Below are positions 1 through 6,657 of a stretch of DNA of 16,572 nucleotides, piece after piece (the stretch's first letter is position 1; each line of letters opens with the position of its first letter). The translations under genes were made by a program, and so were the position numbers. This DNA is from Robiginitomaculum sp. (GTDB lineage Bacteria; Pseudomonadota; Alphaproteobacteria; Caulobacterales; Maricaulaceae), in NCBI GenBank assembly GCA_002733385.1, contig NVVO01000016.1, positions 58,041 to 74,612 of the forward strand, read 5' to 3'. The notes under the pieces were generated by a model that had not been told where the DNA came from, searched no databases, and saw only the letters and a list, made by a program, of their open reading frames with translations.

Positions 1-609
1 TTTATGGGCGGAAACGGCCACATAATCCGCTAGCCCGACCACACTGAGCGGCATCTTGCCCAAGGCCTGCACGGCGTCAAACAGCAAGAGCCCGTTCATA
101 TCGCCCACCAGATCAACAATTCGCCCTATGTCCTGAACCACACCCGTTTCGCTATTGGCGACGGCGACGGCCACAAATGGTCGTCCGTATTTGGCCGCGT
201 CGTGGCGAGCCAGCTCGGCAGTTAACCAGTTTAAATCTAATAGACCAGGCGCCAAGGCTGGTATGGTTTTCACCTCTACGCCATATTTTTCGTTCATGGC
301 TTCGGCCATCAGAATCGAGGCCGGGTGTTCCAGTGCGGATATAAACAAGCGCTTGCACCCCGCGTCCACGACAGATTTAATCACTGTGTTGAGGGCTTCG
401 GTACCGCTGGCGGTAAAGATTAAATCCTGGGCGCACACCCCCATGGACAAAGCCACCGCCTCGCGCCCGTCCTCGACCAATTTGCGGGCGGCGCGGCCAA
501 ATCCGTGAGGCGCGTGAGCATTGCCCGGTGTATTGAGGGCAGATGTCATGGCCTCAACCACTTCCGGTCTAGCCGGAGACGAAGCATTATGGTCAAGATA
601 AAGCCCCAT
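1..609 (-). CDS. Cysteine desulfurase (NifS/IscS-like), C-terminus cut by window edge
   Basis: This PLP-dependent enzyme takes sulfur from L-cysteine as a persulfide, releasing alanine, and supplies it to Fe-S cluster assembly in the cytoplasm. The 203 visible residues begin MGLYLDHNASSPARPEVVEA, the usual NifS/IscS opening. They contain the SGTEALN cofactor-phosphate segment (about residues 67-73), the EHPA substrate-side histidine (about 93-96), ANSETG (about 151-156) and FDAVQ (about 178-182, PLP-ring aspartate and glutamine). The last visible codon, at bases 3-1, is the lysine of SAHK, expected to form the PLP Schiff base. The second half, with the active-site cysteine loop, lies outside the window, so IscS and SufS types cannot be separated. 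The ATG overlaps the iscR stop as TAATG, which implies translational coupling. In alphaproteobacteria this gene usually precedes sufBCD. Confidence 0.95.
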   Translation of the reverse strand, partial: MGLYLDHNASSPARPEVVEAMTSALNTPGNAHAPHGFGRAARKLVEDGREAVALSMGVCAQDLIFTASGTEALNTVIKSVVDAGCKRLFISALEHPASILMAEAMNEKYGVEVKTIPALAPGLLDLNWLTAELARHDAAKYGRPFVAVAVANSETGVVQDIGRIVDLVGDMNGLLLFDAVQALGKMPLSVVGLADYVAVSAHK

Positions 610-1085
610 TATTCCGCCGCCGCCATCTCATTAGCCGTCAACCCATTAGTTACCAGTTCTGGGCAAATTTGCGGGAAGCGCTGATCGATGACATCCTGAA
701 TAGAGATAGCGTCCAAAAACCCTTCAATATGGTCTTCCATGGCTTGCCACAGATCATGGGACAAGCATTTCGCGCCTTTGATGGTGCAACCAATGCCGGT
801 ATCACCACAGCGTTTGGTCTGGATTTCTTCCTCAACCGCCCGCATGACCGCGCCGATATGTATCTTGGCTGGCGCACCGGCCAATTTATACCCGCCCAAA
901 GCACCGCGTTCACTGTCCACAAGCCCGGCCTTGCGTAATTTGCCAAACAATTGCTCCAAAAACGCCAAAGATATAGCCTGACGGACGGAAATATCCGACA
1001 GGCTGACCGCACCACCATTTTTGCTGCTAACGGCAATATCGGTAATCGCCATAACGGCGTAACGGGCTTTAGCAGTCAATTTCAT
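609..1085 (-). CDS. iscR: Rrf2-family Fe-S regulator, IscR-like
   Basis: This 158-residue transcription factor senses Fe-S cluster status and usually represses its own isc/suf operon when holding a [2Fe-2S] cluster. The N-terminus MKLTAKARYAVMAITDIA is typical of IscR. The winged helix covers about residues 1-75, with the recognition helix near 35-50 and the GALGGYKLA wing at 61-69. The cluster ligands are visible as C93, C100, C107 and H110. Spacing is C-x6-C-x6-C-x2-H, whereas E. coli IscR has C-x5-C-x5-C-x2-H. The stop overlaps the start of the cysteine desulfurase by one base. A strong IscR-box match lies about 140 bp upstream (1223-1247), which supports autoregulation. The ribosome site is weak (GAAAG). 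The family call is secure, and IscR is preferred over other Rrf2 members because of the three cysteines, the histidine and the neighbour. Confidence 0.93.
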   Translation of the reverse strand: MKLTAKARYAVMAITDIAVSSKNGGAVSLSDISVRQAISLAFLEQLFGKLRKAGLVDSERGALGGYKLAGAPAKIHIGAVMRAVEEEIQTKRCGDTGIGCTIKGAKCLSHDLWQAMEDHIEGFLDAISIQDVIDQRFPQICPELVTNGLTANEMAAAE

Positions 1086-1175
1086 AGCTTACTTTCGTGT
1101 TTTGGCCGGGGGATTGTGAATTTAGCCCGGCTTTTGGCGGTTTGGCATATCTTTTTTTTTGCATTTTACATAAAG

Positions 1176-1214
1176 GCCTGTTAGAAGCCCGCAACAATCA
1201 GGTTTCTAACAGGC
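1176..1214 (-). other. 11-bp inverted repeat in the iscR leader
   Basis: GCCTGTTAGAA at 1176-1186 is perfectly complementary to TTCTAACAGGC at 1204-1214, with a 17-base loop. It lies just downstream of the predicted iscR promoter, close to the expected transcription start, so it could form a stem-loop at the 5' end of the mRNA or be a second operator. No U-run follows on either strand, so it is not a standard terminator. An A10 tract lies further down the leader at about 1152-1161 (T-run on the plus strand). Confidence 0.55.
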
Positions 1215-1222
1215 GACTTACT

Positions 1223-1247
1223 AATTCCGACTAAATAGGTCAAGTAT
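1223..1247 (-). promoter_or_regulatory. IscR type-1 box overlapping the iscR -35 element
   Basis: On the minus strand the sequence starts ATACTTGACCTATTTAGTC and continues GGAATT. Compared with the E. coli type-1 consensus ATASYYGACTRwwwYAGTCRRSTAT, it agrees at 20 of 25 positions, including both GAC/AGTC half-site cores. The TTGACC at 1243-1238 would be the -35 element. At 17-bp spacing the -10 would be TAAGTC (1220-1215), a poor match. An operator over the -35 is the standard arrangement for IscR autorepression. The site is seen in the sequence, while its function is inferred from the family. Confidence 0.75.
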
Positions 1248-1294
1248 TAAAATGCTGAGGTTATTAGTAATTTTCGCGAAAAACGAGTGAATAT

Positions 1295-1981
1295 ATGCCA
1301 GGAGTAATTTTTGCCGGCCCTGAAGGTCGGCTAGAGGGGCGCTATCACCCCAGTGATGACGCTGCCGCCCCGTGTGCGATTATCTTGTCCCCCCATCCAA
1401 AAGCGGGCGGGCATATGGATCACCGTATTCCCGTGGCCATGTATGAATGTTATAAGCGGCGCGGGTTTTCCGTCCTGCGGTTTAACTTTCGTGGCATTGG
1501 CCGTTCCAAGGGCGTTTATGATCACGGGTCGGGCGAATTGCAAGATGCGGCCTATGCGCTGGACTATCTGCAAAGTTTTAACCAAAACGCGCCGTTTTCA
1601 TGGGTCAGCGGTTATTCCTTTGGGGCCTGGATTGGTATGCAACTCTTGATGCGCCGCCCGGAAGTTGCCGGCTTTGTCTCCATGTCCTTGCCGACCAATA
1701 CTTATGATTTGGCTTTTCTGGCCCCGTGCCCGGCGTCCGGCCTGATCACTTACGGTAGCCTTGACAGCGTGGTGCCTCCCGAAGAGGTCGAGCGCGCCAT
1801 TGAAAATATCCGTATTCAAAAAGGCCGAAAAATCCACGGCAAATTGATTGAGGGAGCCGATCATTTTTATTCGCAAAATCTGGATGTGGCTTTGGAAGAA
1901 ATCGAAAAATACCTCGATACGGCTTTTGAAGAACGCTATTGCCCGCCAAGAGAGCCGGGTCTGATCGGGTTTGAGGCGTAG
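1295..1981 (+). CDS. Alpha/beta hydrolase (COG2945-type)
   Basis: This is a 228-residue cytoplasmic serine hydrolase of unknown substrate. The catalytic triad can be read directly: Ser108 in the nucleophile elbow GYSFG (106-110), Asp157 in GSLDSVVP and His190 in GADHFY. The SPHPKAGGHMDHR stretch (32-44) and FNFRGIGRSKG (63-73) are typical of the COG2945/dienelactone-hydrolase-like branch, and the length is normal for it. It is divergent from iscR; a hydrolase of this type beside the isc/suf operon recurs in alphaproteobacteria (recalled, not checked), but no mechanistic link is known. The start has only a weak GAGTGA ribosome site. Downstream lies the IS110 relic. Confidence 0.85.
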   Translation: MPGVIFAGPEGRLEGRYHPSDDAAAPCAIILSPHPKAGGHMDHRIPVAMYECYKRRGFSVLRFNFRGIGRSKGVYDHGSGELQDAAYALDYLQSFNQNAPFSWVSGYSFGAWIGMQLLMRRPEVAGFVSMSLPTNTYDLAFLAPCPASGLITYGSLDSVVPPEEVERAIENIRIQKGRKIHGKLIEGADHFYSQNLDVALEEIEKYLDTAFEERYCPPREPGLIGFEA

Positions 1982-1995
1982 AAACGCTAATCCAC

Positions 1996-2128
1996 CCTTG
2001 GTCTTGTAGGACCGTTTTGTAGCTTGAGCTCGCCTACCATTTGTCACCCCGTAAACCTGAACAGTTGATTGGGGAGGATAGTTACCACTGTCCGGCCCCG
2101 CAAAACAAGGATAGGAAAGGATAACATC
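1996..2128 (+). other. IS110 left-end non-coding leader, possible relic of a bridge-RNA region
   Basis: In the IS110 group the non-coding DNA upstream of the transposase encodes a structured guide (bridge) RNA, described for IS621. Here the stretch between the hydrolase stop and the transposase start has short pairing elements: GTAGG (2006-2010) with CCTAC (2033-2037), AGCT twice within 2021-2030, and CCCC (2047-2050) with GGGG (2071-2074). A clear ribosome site AGGAAAGG (2113-2120) serves the transposase start at 2129. The RNA function is inferred from position only, because the pairings are short. Confidence 0.3.
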
Positions 2129-2817
2129 ATGACACTACATCAAAATATCGTCGGAGTCGATATCGCAAAGAACTGGATTGATATCTATAATCCAAATACT
2201 AAACAGCATCAGCAGGTAAAGACCACGTCCAAAGCTTTGAGAGCCTTTGCCAAGACATGCACTCATGCCCTGGTGGTTATGGAAGCGTCTGGCGGCTATG
2301 AGCGGCCACTTATGCAAGCGTGCGAGGCACAGGGCGTCGATTACACCCGCGTCAATCCGCGCCAGGCCAGGGAATTTGCCCGGTGCACCGGGCAGTTGGC
2401 CAAAACCGACAGGGTCGATGCAAAAATGTTGGCCAAATGGTGCGGGCTTTGGAATGAGTGCCTGACCAGCCCATAGACCCCGCCCGCTTGCCGGAACTTG
2501 GCCGGGCAAACCGACGAGCTATTGCACAAGAGGCAGGCTACACACCCAAGCTGGCAAGCCTGGCACCAATGGCTTGTGACAGTGGAAAAATGACTGGCAA
2601 GCGTCGCATATGGGGCGGCAGGGCCGAGGTCCGACGCTCCCTCTACATGGCCGCTTTCATCGCCAGTCGCCATGACCCGGCACTGAAAGCCTACAGGCAA
2701 AAACTCGAAAGCGCAGGGAAACCATTTAAAGTTACCATTATAGCCGTAGCCAGAAAACTCTTGATACAGCTAAATGCAATCGTTAGAGAAAATAGAAATT
2801 ATGACCTAAAAACATAG
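2129..2817 (+). pseudogene. IS110-family transposase, frameshifted with central deletion
   Basis: The N-terminal RuvC-like DEDD half reads from 2129 to a stop at 2476, with D11 in GVDIAK, E52 in MEASGGYE, and D94 and D97 in KTDRVDAK. Homology then moves to another frame, with PDQPIDPAR at about 2461-2487, so there is a frameshift near 2445-2465. This joins directly to LPELGRANRR, which belongs near residue 230 of intact relatives, so about 100 codons of the linker and helix-hairpin-helix region are missing. The C-terminal half ends at 2817 and keeps GKRRIWGGRAEVRRSLYMAA, including the serine used by this family. Intact relatives are about 310-350 residues. Start ATG 2129 is chosen from its ribosome site and the normal family N-terminus. 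Confidence 0.9.
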
Positions 2818-2820
2818 TTG

Positions 2821-3972
2821 CTAAAGACAGTTGCTACATAATTTCCCACCGCTCACTGGCTCTTGGACACCCGTAGTGCCGGGGTATGACAATGGCAAGC
2901 CGCGCACACTGCGTACGGCCAAATAGGCGAAAGCTTCGGCCTCCAAATCATCGCCGCGCCAGAGCGCTTGCTCGGCGCTGATGATTTTGCCCATATGTTG
3001 TTCGCGCAAGGCCGCCATGATGATCGGGTTTTTTCTGCCGCCGCCGCAGACAATGACGGTTTTTATATTGCATGAATATTGCGCCAATGTGTTGGCAATG
3101 GCCATGGCGGTAAATGCGACCAAAGTTGCTGCCCCGTCTGCGGGTGTGTGGTTTTTTAAATCTGCCAGCACACCAAAATCCCAACGGTCGGCAGATTTGG
3201 GCACGGGTTTGTTGAAAAATTCCGCCCCAAGCCATTTATCAATCAGCGCAAAATCTGGAACACCTGCCCGTGCCAGCTCCCCGTGTTTGTCATAATCGCC
3301 CAGCCCGCAAGATTGCACCCAACTATCCAGCGGCCCATTGCCGGGGCCGCAGTCCGTAGCCAGTAATTCCCCGCCCGTGTCCAGGATTGTGATATTGGAG
3401 ACACCGCCAATGTTCAGCACTGCGCCACGGGCTGGTGATTTTCCTAACAAGGCCTTGTGATAGACGGGCGCCAAGGGTGCACCTTGTCCGCCCGCCTGCA
3501 TGTCGTTGGTGCGAAAATCGTAGACCACATCAACGCCAAGTGCATCCGCCAAGACCTGACCGTCACCCAATTGCAAGGTCTGCCCGTTCTGTCCGTTCTG
3601 TGGCGGGCGGTGCAAAATGGTTTGTCCGTGAAACCCGATCAGATCTATGTCGGGCGTCATCAAGGCCTGCGCCGCCTCGATGTGAGCTTGATGAATAACG
3701 GTCTCAGCGCGACTAAATATATTGGGCGGCGGGCCTTTAAAGCTCCACTTCAAGGCGGCTTGGGTGGCCATAGCCAAAATGTTTTTCTCATCATCAGTAT
3801 AAGGACGAAAATGCGTAGCACCAAAGCCTAGCACCCGCTCGCCGTCGGTCTCGATAATCGCCGCATCGACCCCGTCCAAAGACGTGCCGCTCATCAGACC
3901 CAAAGCTTTATATTTCCCGGTCGGTCGCTTCCGCTCCCTTTTCGCCTCTTGTATATATCTAGTCTTGCCCAT
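2821..3972 (-). CDS. anmK: Anhydro-N-acetylmuramic acid kinase
   Basis: AnmK converts anhydro-MurNAc, released during cell-wall turnover, to MurNAc-6-phosphate using ATP, in cytoplasmic peptidoglycan recycling. With this start the protein has 383 residues. Visible motifs are MSGTSLDGVDAA (27-38, ATP phosphate binding), GFHGQT (113-118), DFRTNDMQAGGQGAPLAPV (152-170) with D157 at the catalytic-base position, LNIGGVSNIT (186-195) and ATDCGPGN (205-212). An in-frame GTG at 4005 would add 11 residues. ATG 3972 is preferred because AGGGA lies 10 bases upstream and because the region beyond overlaps a good tyrS promoter; even so the N-terminus is about 17 residues longer than in E. coli. The C-terminus SGGKLCSNCL departs from the usual GG-x-L-H ending and appears to be encoded by the IS110 end. 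Confidence 0.92.
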   Translation of the reverse strand: MGKTRYIQEAKRERKRPTGKYKALGLMSGTSLDGVDAAIIETDGERVLGFGATHFRPYTDDEKNILAMATQAALKWSFKGPPPNIFSRAETVIHQAHIEAAQALMTPDIDLIGFHGQTILHRPPQNGQNGQTLQLGDGQVLADALGVDVVYDFRTNDMQAGGQGAPLAPVYHKALLGKSPARGAVLNIGGVSNITILDTGGELLATDCGPGNGPLDSWVQSCGLGDYDKHGELARAGVPDFALIDKWLGAEFFNKPVPKSADRWDFGVLADLKNHTPADGAATLVAFTAMAIANTLAQYSCNIKTVIVCGGGRKNPIIMAALREQHMGKIISAEQALWRGDDLEAEAFAYLAVRSVRGLPLSYPGTTGVQEPVSGGKLCSNCL

Positions 3973-3992
3973 TAACGCGCATTCCCTATAAA
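3965..3992 (+). promoter_or_regulatory. Predicted tyrS promoter
   Basis: TTGCCC (3965-3970) and TATAAA (3987-3992) are separated by 16 bp and lie about 32 bases before the tyrS ATG, giving a short leader. The element lies at the beginning of, or just upstream of, the divergent anmK. This is a sequence match only. Confidence 0.5.
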
Positions 3993-4023
3993 GAAGTCCA
4001 TTCACCTAGCCTAGAGCAAAGCT

Positions 4024-5304
4024 ATGAGCAAATACAAATCCCAATTGATGAAAACCCTGACCGAGCGCGGGTTTTTGTATCAGTGTACGGACGAGACGGC
4101 CTTGGACCAACTGGCTGCTAAAGGTGACCAAGGGGACCGTCTGCGCGGCTATATTGGTTTTGATTGCACCGCGCCTAGTCTGCATGTGGGCTCTTTGGTG
4201 CAAATCATGATGTTGCGGATTTTGCAAAAATCCGGTGGCCAGCCGATTGTGCTATTGGGCGGCGGCACCACGAAAATTGGCGATCCGTCCGACAAGGACA
4301 AATCCCGGCCAATTCTGACGCCCGAAAAAATCGAGGCCAACAAAAACGGCATCAAGCAGGTGTTTGCTAAATTGCTTAGCTTCGATGGGCCAAATGCCGC
4401 GATCATGGTCGATAATGCCGACTGGCTCGATCAATTAGGCTATATTGAATTTTTACGCACTATTGGCACCCATTTCACCATCAACAAAATGGTGGCGCTC
4501 GAAAGCGTCAAGCGCCGGCTTGATAATGAACAGCCCATGACATTTTTGGAGTTCAATTACACCTTGCTGCAATCCTATGATTATCTGGAGCTATACCGCC
4601 GCCATGACTGTCGCTTGCAAATGGGCGGGTCTGACCAATGGGGCAATATATTGGGCGGTGCCGATTTAACCAGACGGATTGAGGGCGCGGAAGTTTACGG
4701 CTTTACCACGCCGCTGATCACCACGGCATCGGGCGCAAAAATGGGCAAGACGGCGGACGGGGCTAGGTGGCTCAACGGGGACGAAAATCTGGGTAAAGAC
4801 TTCACCTTGTCGCCCTATGATTACTGGCAGTTCTGGCGTAATACCGAAGATGCGGACGTTGGCAGGTTTTTGCGCTTGTTTACGGATTTACCTTTGGACG
4901 AAATCGCCCGGCTTGAAGCCTTGGAAGGCGCAGACATCAACCAAGCTAAAATCCGCTTGGCCAATGAGGCTACGGCTATGCTACACGGCGTGGACGCGGC
5001 GGAGTTGGCTGAAGATGCGGCTCGAAAGACCTTTGAACAAGGCGTTTCCGAAAACCTCCCCACGTTTGAAATAAGCAAAGCCGAATGGCCGAATGCACGA
5101 AGTACAATTGCGTTGCTGCTTGCCGGGCAACTGGCTAAATCCAAAGGTGAGGCCAAACGAAAAATTGCCGAAGGTGCTGTTCGCATAAATGATGAGAAGA
5201 TAACTGAAAGCCGCAACCACAATTATAATGAAATTTTAGAAAGTGTCAGTGCATTTAAAGTGCAGATTGGCAAAAAACGAATTGTATTGGTCAAACCAGT
5301 TTAG
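4024..5304 (+). CDS. tyrS: Tyrosyl-tRNA synthetase
   Basis: TyrS charges tRNA-Tyr with tyrosine using ATP in the cytoplasm and is essential. The 426-residue length is normal for bacterial class Ic TyrS. The HIGH-equivalent LHVG is at 53-56 in GFDCTAPSLHVGSL, the tyrosine-site segment GSDQWGN at 202-208, and the KMSKS-equivalent KMGKT at 239-243. The C-terminal S4 RNA-binding domain covers about 358-422 (AKSKGEAKRKIAEGAVRIN). The start is supported by the family-like beginning MSKYKSQLMKTLTERGF, although the ribosome site is weak. The gene is divergent from anmK and has its own promoter candidate. Its stop abuts the palindromic repeat at 5306, which probably ends transcription. Confidence 0.98.
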   Translation: MSKYKSQLMKTLTERGFLYQCTDETALDQLAAKGDQGDRLRGYIGFDCTAPSLHVGSLVQIMMLRILQKSGGQPIVLLGGGTTKIGDPSDKDKSRPILTPEKIEANKNGIKQVFAKLLSFDGPNAAIMVDNADWLDQLGYIEFLRTIGTHFTINKMVALESVKRRLDNEQPMTFLEFNYTLLQSYDYLELYRRHDCRLQMGGSDQWGNILGGADLTRRIEGAEVYGFTTPLITTASGAKMGKTADGARWLNGDENLGKDFTLSPYDYWQFWRNTEDADVGRFLRLFTDLPLDEIARLEALEGADINQAKIRLANEATAMLHGVDAAELAEDAARKTFEQGVSENLPTFEISKAEWPNARSTIALLLAGQLAKSKGEAKRKIAEGAVRINDEKITESRNHNYNEILESVSAFKVQIGKKRIVLVKPV

Positions 5305-5305
5305 C

Positions 5306-5490
5306 AAGCAACTCCTTCCTCCGTTTTTCACGGGGAAGTACCCCGAAGGGGGATGGGGGCGCGTGCTCTTGCACGCTTCTGAGCTTTCGACGTCCACTAT
5401 TGCTTTGTAGCGCACAAGGTGTGCGCCCCCCCATCGCCTACGCAAGAGCTTCGGCACTTCCCCCGTGAAAAACGGAGGAAGGAGTTGCTT
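5306..5490. repeat. Long palindromic intergenic repeat, copy 1
   Basis: The outer arms are a perfect 30-bp inverted repeat: 5306-5335, opening AAGCAACTCCTTCCTCCG, pairs with 5461-5490. Inside, the arms stay partly complementary through GGGGATGGGGGCGC (about 5349-5362) and GCGCCCCCCCATCG. Two small hairpins sit in the centre, GTGC-TCTT-GCAC near 5364-5375 and GCGCAC-AAGGT-GTGCGC near 5411-5427. The repeat fills the gap between the convergent tyrS and YafY genes, so a bidirectional terminator role is plausible. A related copy lies at 12096-12263, so this is a dispersed family resembling the palindromic units found between genes in many alphaproteobacteria. It encodes no transposase. Confidence 0.9.
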
Positions 5491-5501
5491 CAAATTTCCA
5501 T

Positions 5502-6194
5502 TTACCCCTTATGCTTACGGGTTTCCGCGTCCACTTGCGTCTTATAACCCCGTAGCAATGCGCGTTTCTCGCGCACGAAATTATTGCCAGTGTCGCGGGC
5601 GGAAATGATGCGGTCTATGCGAAAATTGCGGTAGTCGCGGCGAAGTTCGCACCAACTGGCCAACAAATGAGCATTGGGGAAAAATATCAGAGCCAATGGT
5701 TTTACGGTGCGGGTGGTTGTTTCGCCGGACAAAGCCTCATATTCCAAATCCATCACCGTAGCGTGGCGAATAGCCAGACGCATGACGCTCATCATATGCA
5801 AATGTTCGTGGTGGCCGAAATTTGGTGCATAAAGCGCCGTGTCTTCGGGCGTGAAATCCGCCGTAGAAACCGCCCTGATTTTTTCCAGTGCCGATAGCGC
5901 CGCCCCTTGCAGTATCGGATCCGCTTCGCGGCCAACAAAGCGCAGGCCTATAACCAGTGCATCGAGCTCGTCGCGGTCAAAGGACATGGGCGGCGCATCG
6001 AACCCCGCACCCAGCATATAACCAACACCGGCCTCGCCCTCTACTGGAATAGCTTGATCCTCCAGTGACTTCATATCCCGGTAAATAGTGCGCTCCGAGA
6101 CCGCGAATTCCGCCGCTAATTGCGCCGCCGTCACCGCCACGCTATGTCCGCGCAACCGGTCTATGATGCGAAACAACCGTTCGGTTTTTTTCAT
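5502..6194 (-). CDS. YafY-type regulator (HTH_11 plus WYL domain)
   Basis: This 230-residue DNA-binding regulator has an N-terminal DeoR-like winged helix (about residues 1-60, with TAAQLAAEFAVSERTIYRDM holding the recognition helix). A WYL-type ligand-sensing region covers about 130-205, where the WYL position reads LASWCELRRDYRNFRIDRI. The ATG has a strong AGGAGAGG ribosome site. That site abuts an interlocked palindrome (6204-6225) in the 64-bp gap to the divergent VOC gene, so the protein probably controls itself and the VOC-GST pair. WYL proteins respond to varied ligands, and none can be named here. Confidence 0.88.
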   Translation of the reverse strand: MKKTERLFRIIDRLRGHSVAVTAAQLAAEFAVSERTIYRDMKSLEDQAIPVEGEAGVGYMLGAGFDAPPMSFDRDELDALVIGLRFVGREADPILQGAALSALEKIRAVSTADFTPEDTALYAPNFGHHEHLHMMSVMRLAIRHATVMDLEYEALSGETTTRTVKPLALIFFPNAHLLASWCELRRDYRNFRIDRIISARDTGNNFVREKRALLRGYKTQVDAETRKHKG

Positions 6195-6203
6195 TTGCCT
6201 CTC

Positions 6204-6225
6204 CTGACATACTGCTGTCAGTATG
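6204..6225. promoter_or_regulatory. Interlocked palindromic operator between YafY-type regulator and VOC gene
   Basis: Two perfect inverted repeats overlap. CTGACA (6204-6209) pairs with TGTCAG (6216-6221), and CATACTG (6208-6214) pairs with CAGTATG (6219-6225). The site touches the regulator's ribosome site and lies where a promoter for the divergent gene is expected; CTGACA itself could be part of a -35. Binding by the adjacent YafY-type protein is inferred from position. Confidence 0.7.
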
Positions 6226-6258
6226 GGTGTGTTACAAGCATTTGAAAAGGAGAAAATT

Positions 6259-6636
6259 ATGATCGGTTATCAAACAATAGGTACAAACAAACTAGACGAA
6301 GCGGCGGTTTTCTATGATGTGATTATGGACAAATTCGGGGCAAAGCGCACCATGGAAGAAGCGGATAAATTTGTCTATTGGTCCACGGCACCTGACCAGC
6401 CGGGCTTTTGTGTTCATGTCCCGTTTGACGGTAATAAAGCCAGCGTCGGCAATGGTTCCATGACGGCATTTTCCGTAGAGACGCCCGAAATGGTCGATAA
6501 AATGTACGCTCTAGCCATGAAACTTGGGGCTAGGGACGAAGGCCCGGCTGGGCCACGCGGCGGCGGTTTTTACGCCGGGTTTTGCCGGGATCTGGACGGC
6601 AATAAAATCAATTTTTTCTGTGTCACAGAAGTTTAA
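6259..6636 (+). CDS. VOC-superfamily (glyoxalase/bleomycin-resistance fold) protein
   Basis: This is a 125-residue single-module protein of the vicinal oxygen chelate fold. The beta-alpha-beta-beta-beta pattern shows as MIGYQTIGTNKLDEAAVFYDVIMDKFGAKR (1-30), then FCVHVPFDG (50-58), then a second half from MTAFSVETPEMVDKMYALAMKLGA to GFYAGFCRDLDGNKINFFCV. The closing DLDGNKIN(F)F is the family's best signature. Substrate and metal use cannot be told. The start at 6259 is chosen because AAGGAG lies 9 bases upstream; an ATG at 6223 is in frame but falls inside the operator. The GST gene follows after 21 bp, implying one transcript. Confidence 0.85.
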   Translation: MIGYQTIGTNKLDEAAVFYDVIMDKFGAKRTMEEADKFVYWSTAPDQPGFCVHVPFDGNKASVGNGSMTAFSVETPEMVDKMYALAMKLGARDEGPAGPRGGGFYAGFCRDLDGNKINFFCVTEV

Positions 6637-6657
6637 CGTCAAACGAAAGAACATGTT

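Larger units (their letters stand above)
1990..2843 (+). mobile_element. Decayed IS110-family insertion sequence (boundaries approximate)
   Basis: The element holds a broken DEDD transposase preceded by about 140 non-coding bases. IS110 elements lack clear terminal inverted repeats and long target duplications, so the ends are estimates. The left end is placed after the hydrolase stop. The right end is placed where normal anmK coding homology stops (after its Gly-Gly-Lys-Leu, about 2843). An 8-bp direct repeat AGTTGCTA occurs at 2816-2823 and 2829-2836 near the right end. The element cannot transpose by itself because the transposase is disrupted. Confidence 0.7.

Noticed and set aside
155..508. 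117-codon open frame on the plus strand
   Set aside because: Antisense to the cysteine desulfurase, which has unbroken family motifs across the same bases.
1176..1214. Inverted repeat considered as a Rho-independent terminator
   Set aside because: No U-tract follows directly on either strand and it sits in a divergent promoter region.
3580..3600. Short tandem CTGTCCGTT-like repeat
   Set aside because: It lies inside anmK and encodes an Asn-Gly-Gln duplication, only a small coding repeat in a loop.
5236..5493. 85-codon minus-strand frame over the intergenic repeat
   Set aside because: It translates the palindrome and the antisense end of tyrS; repeat-derived, with no ribosome site.
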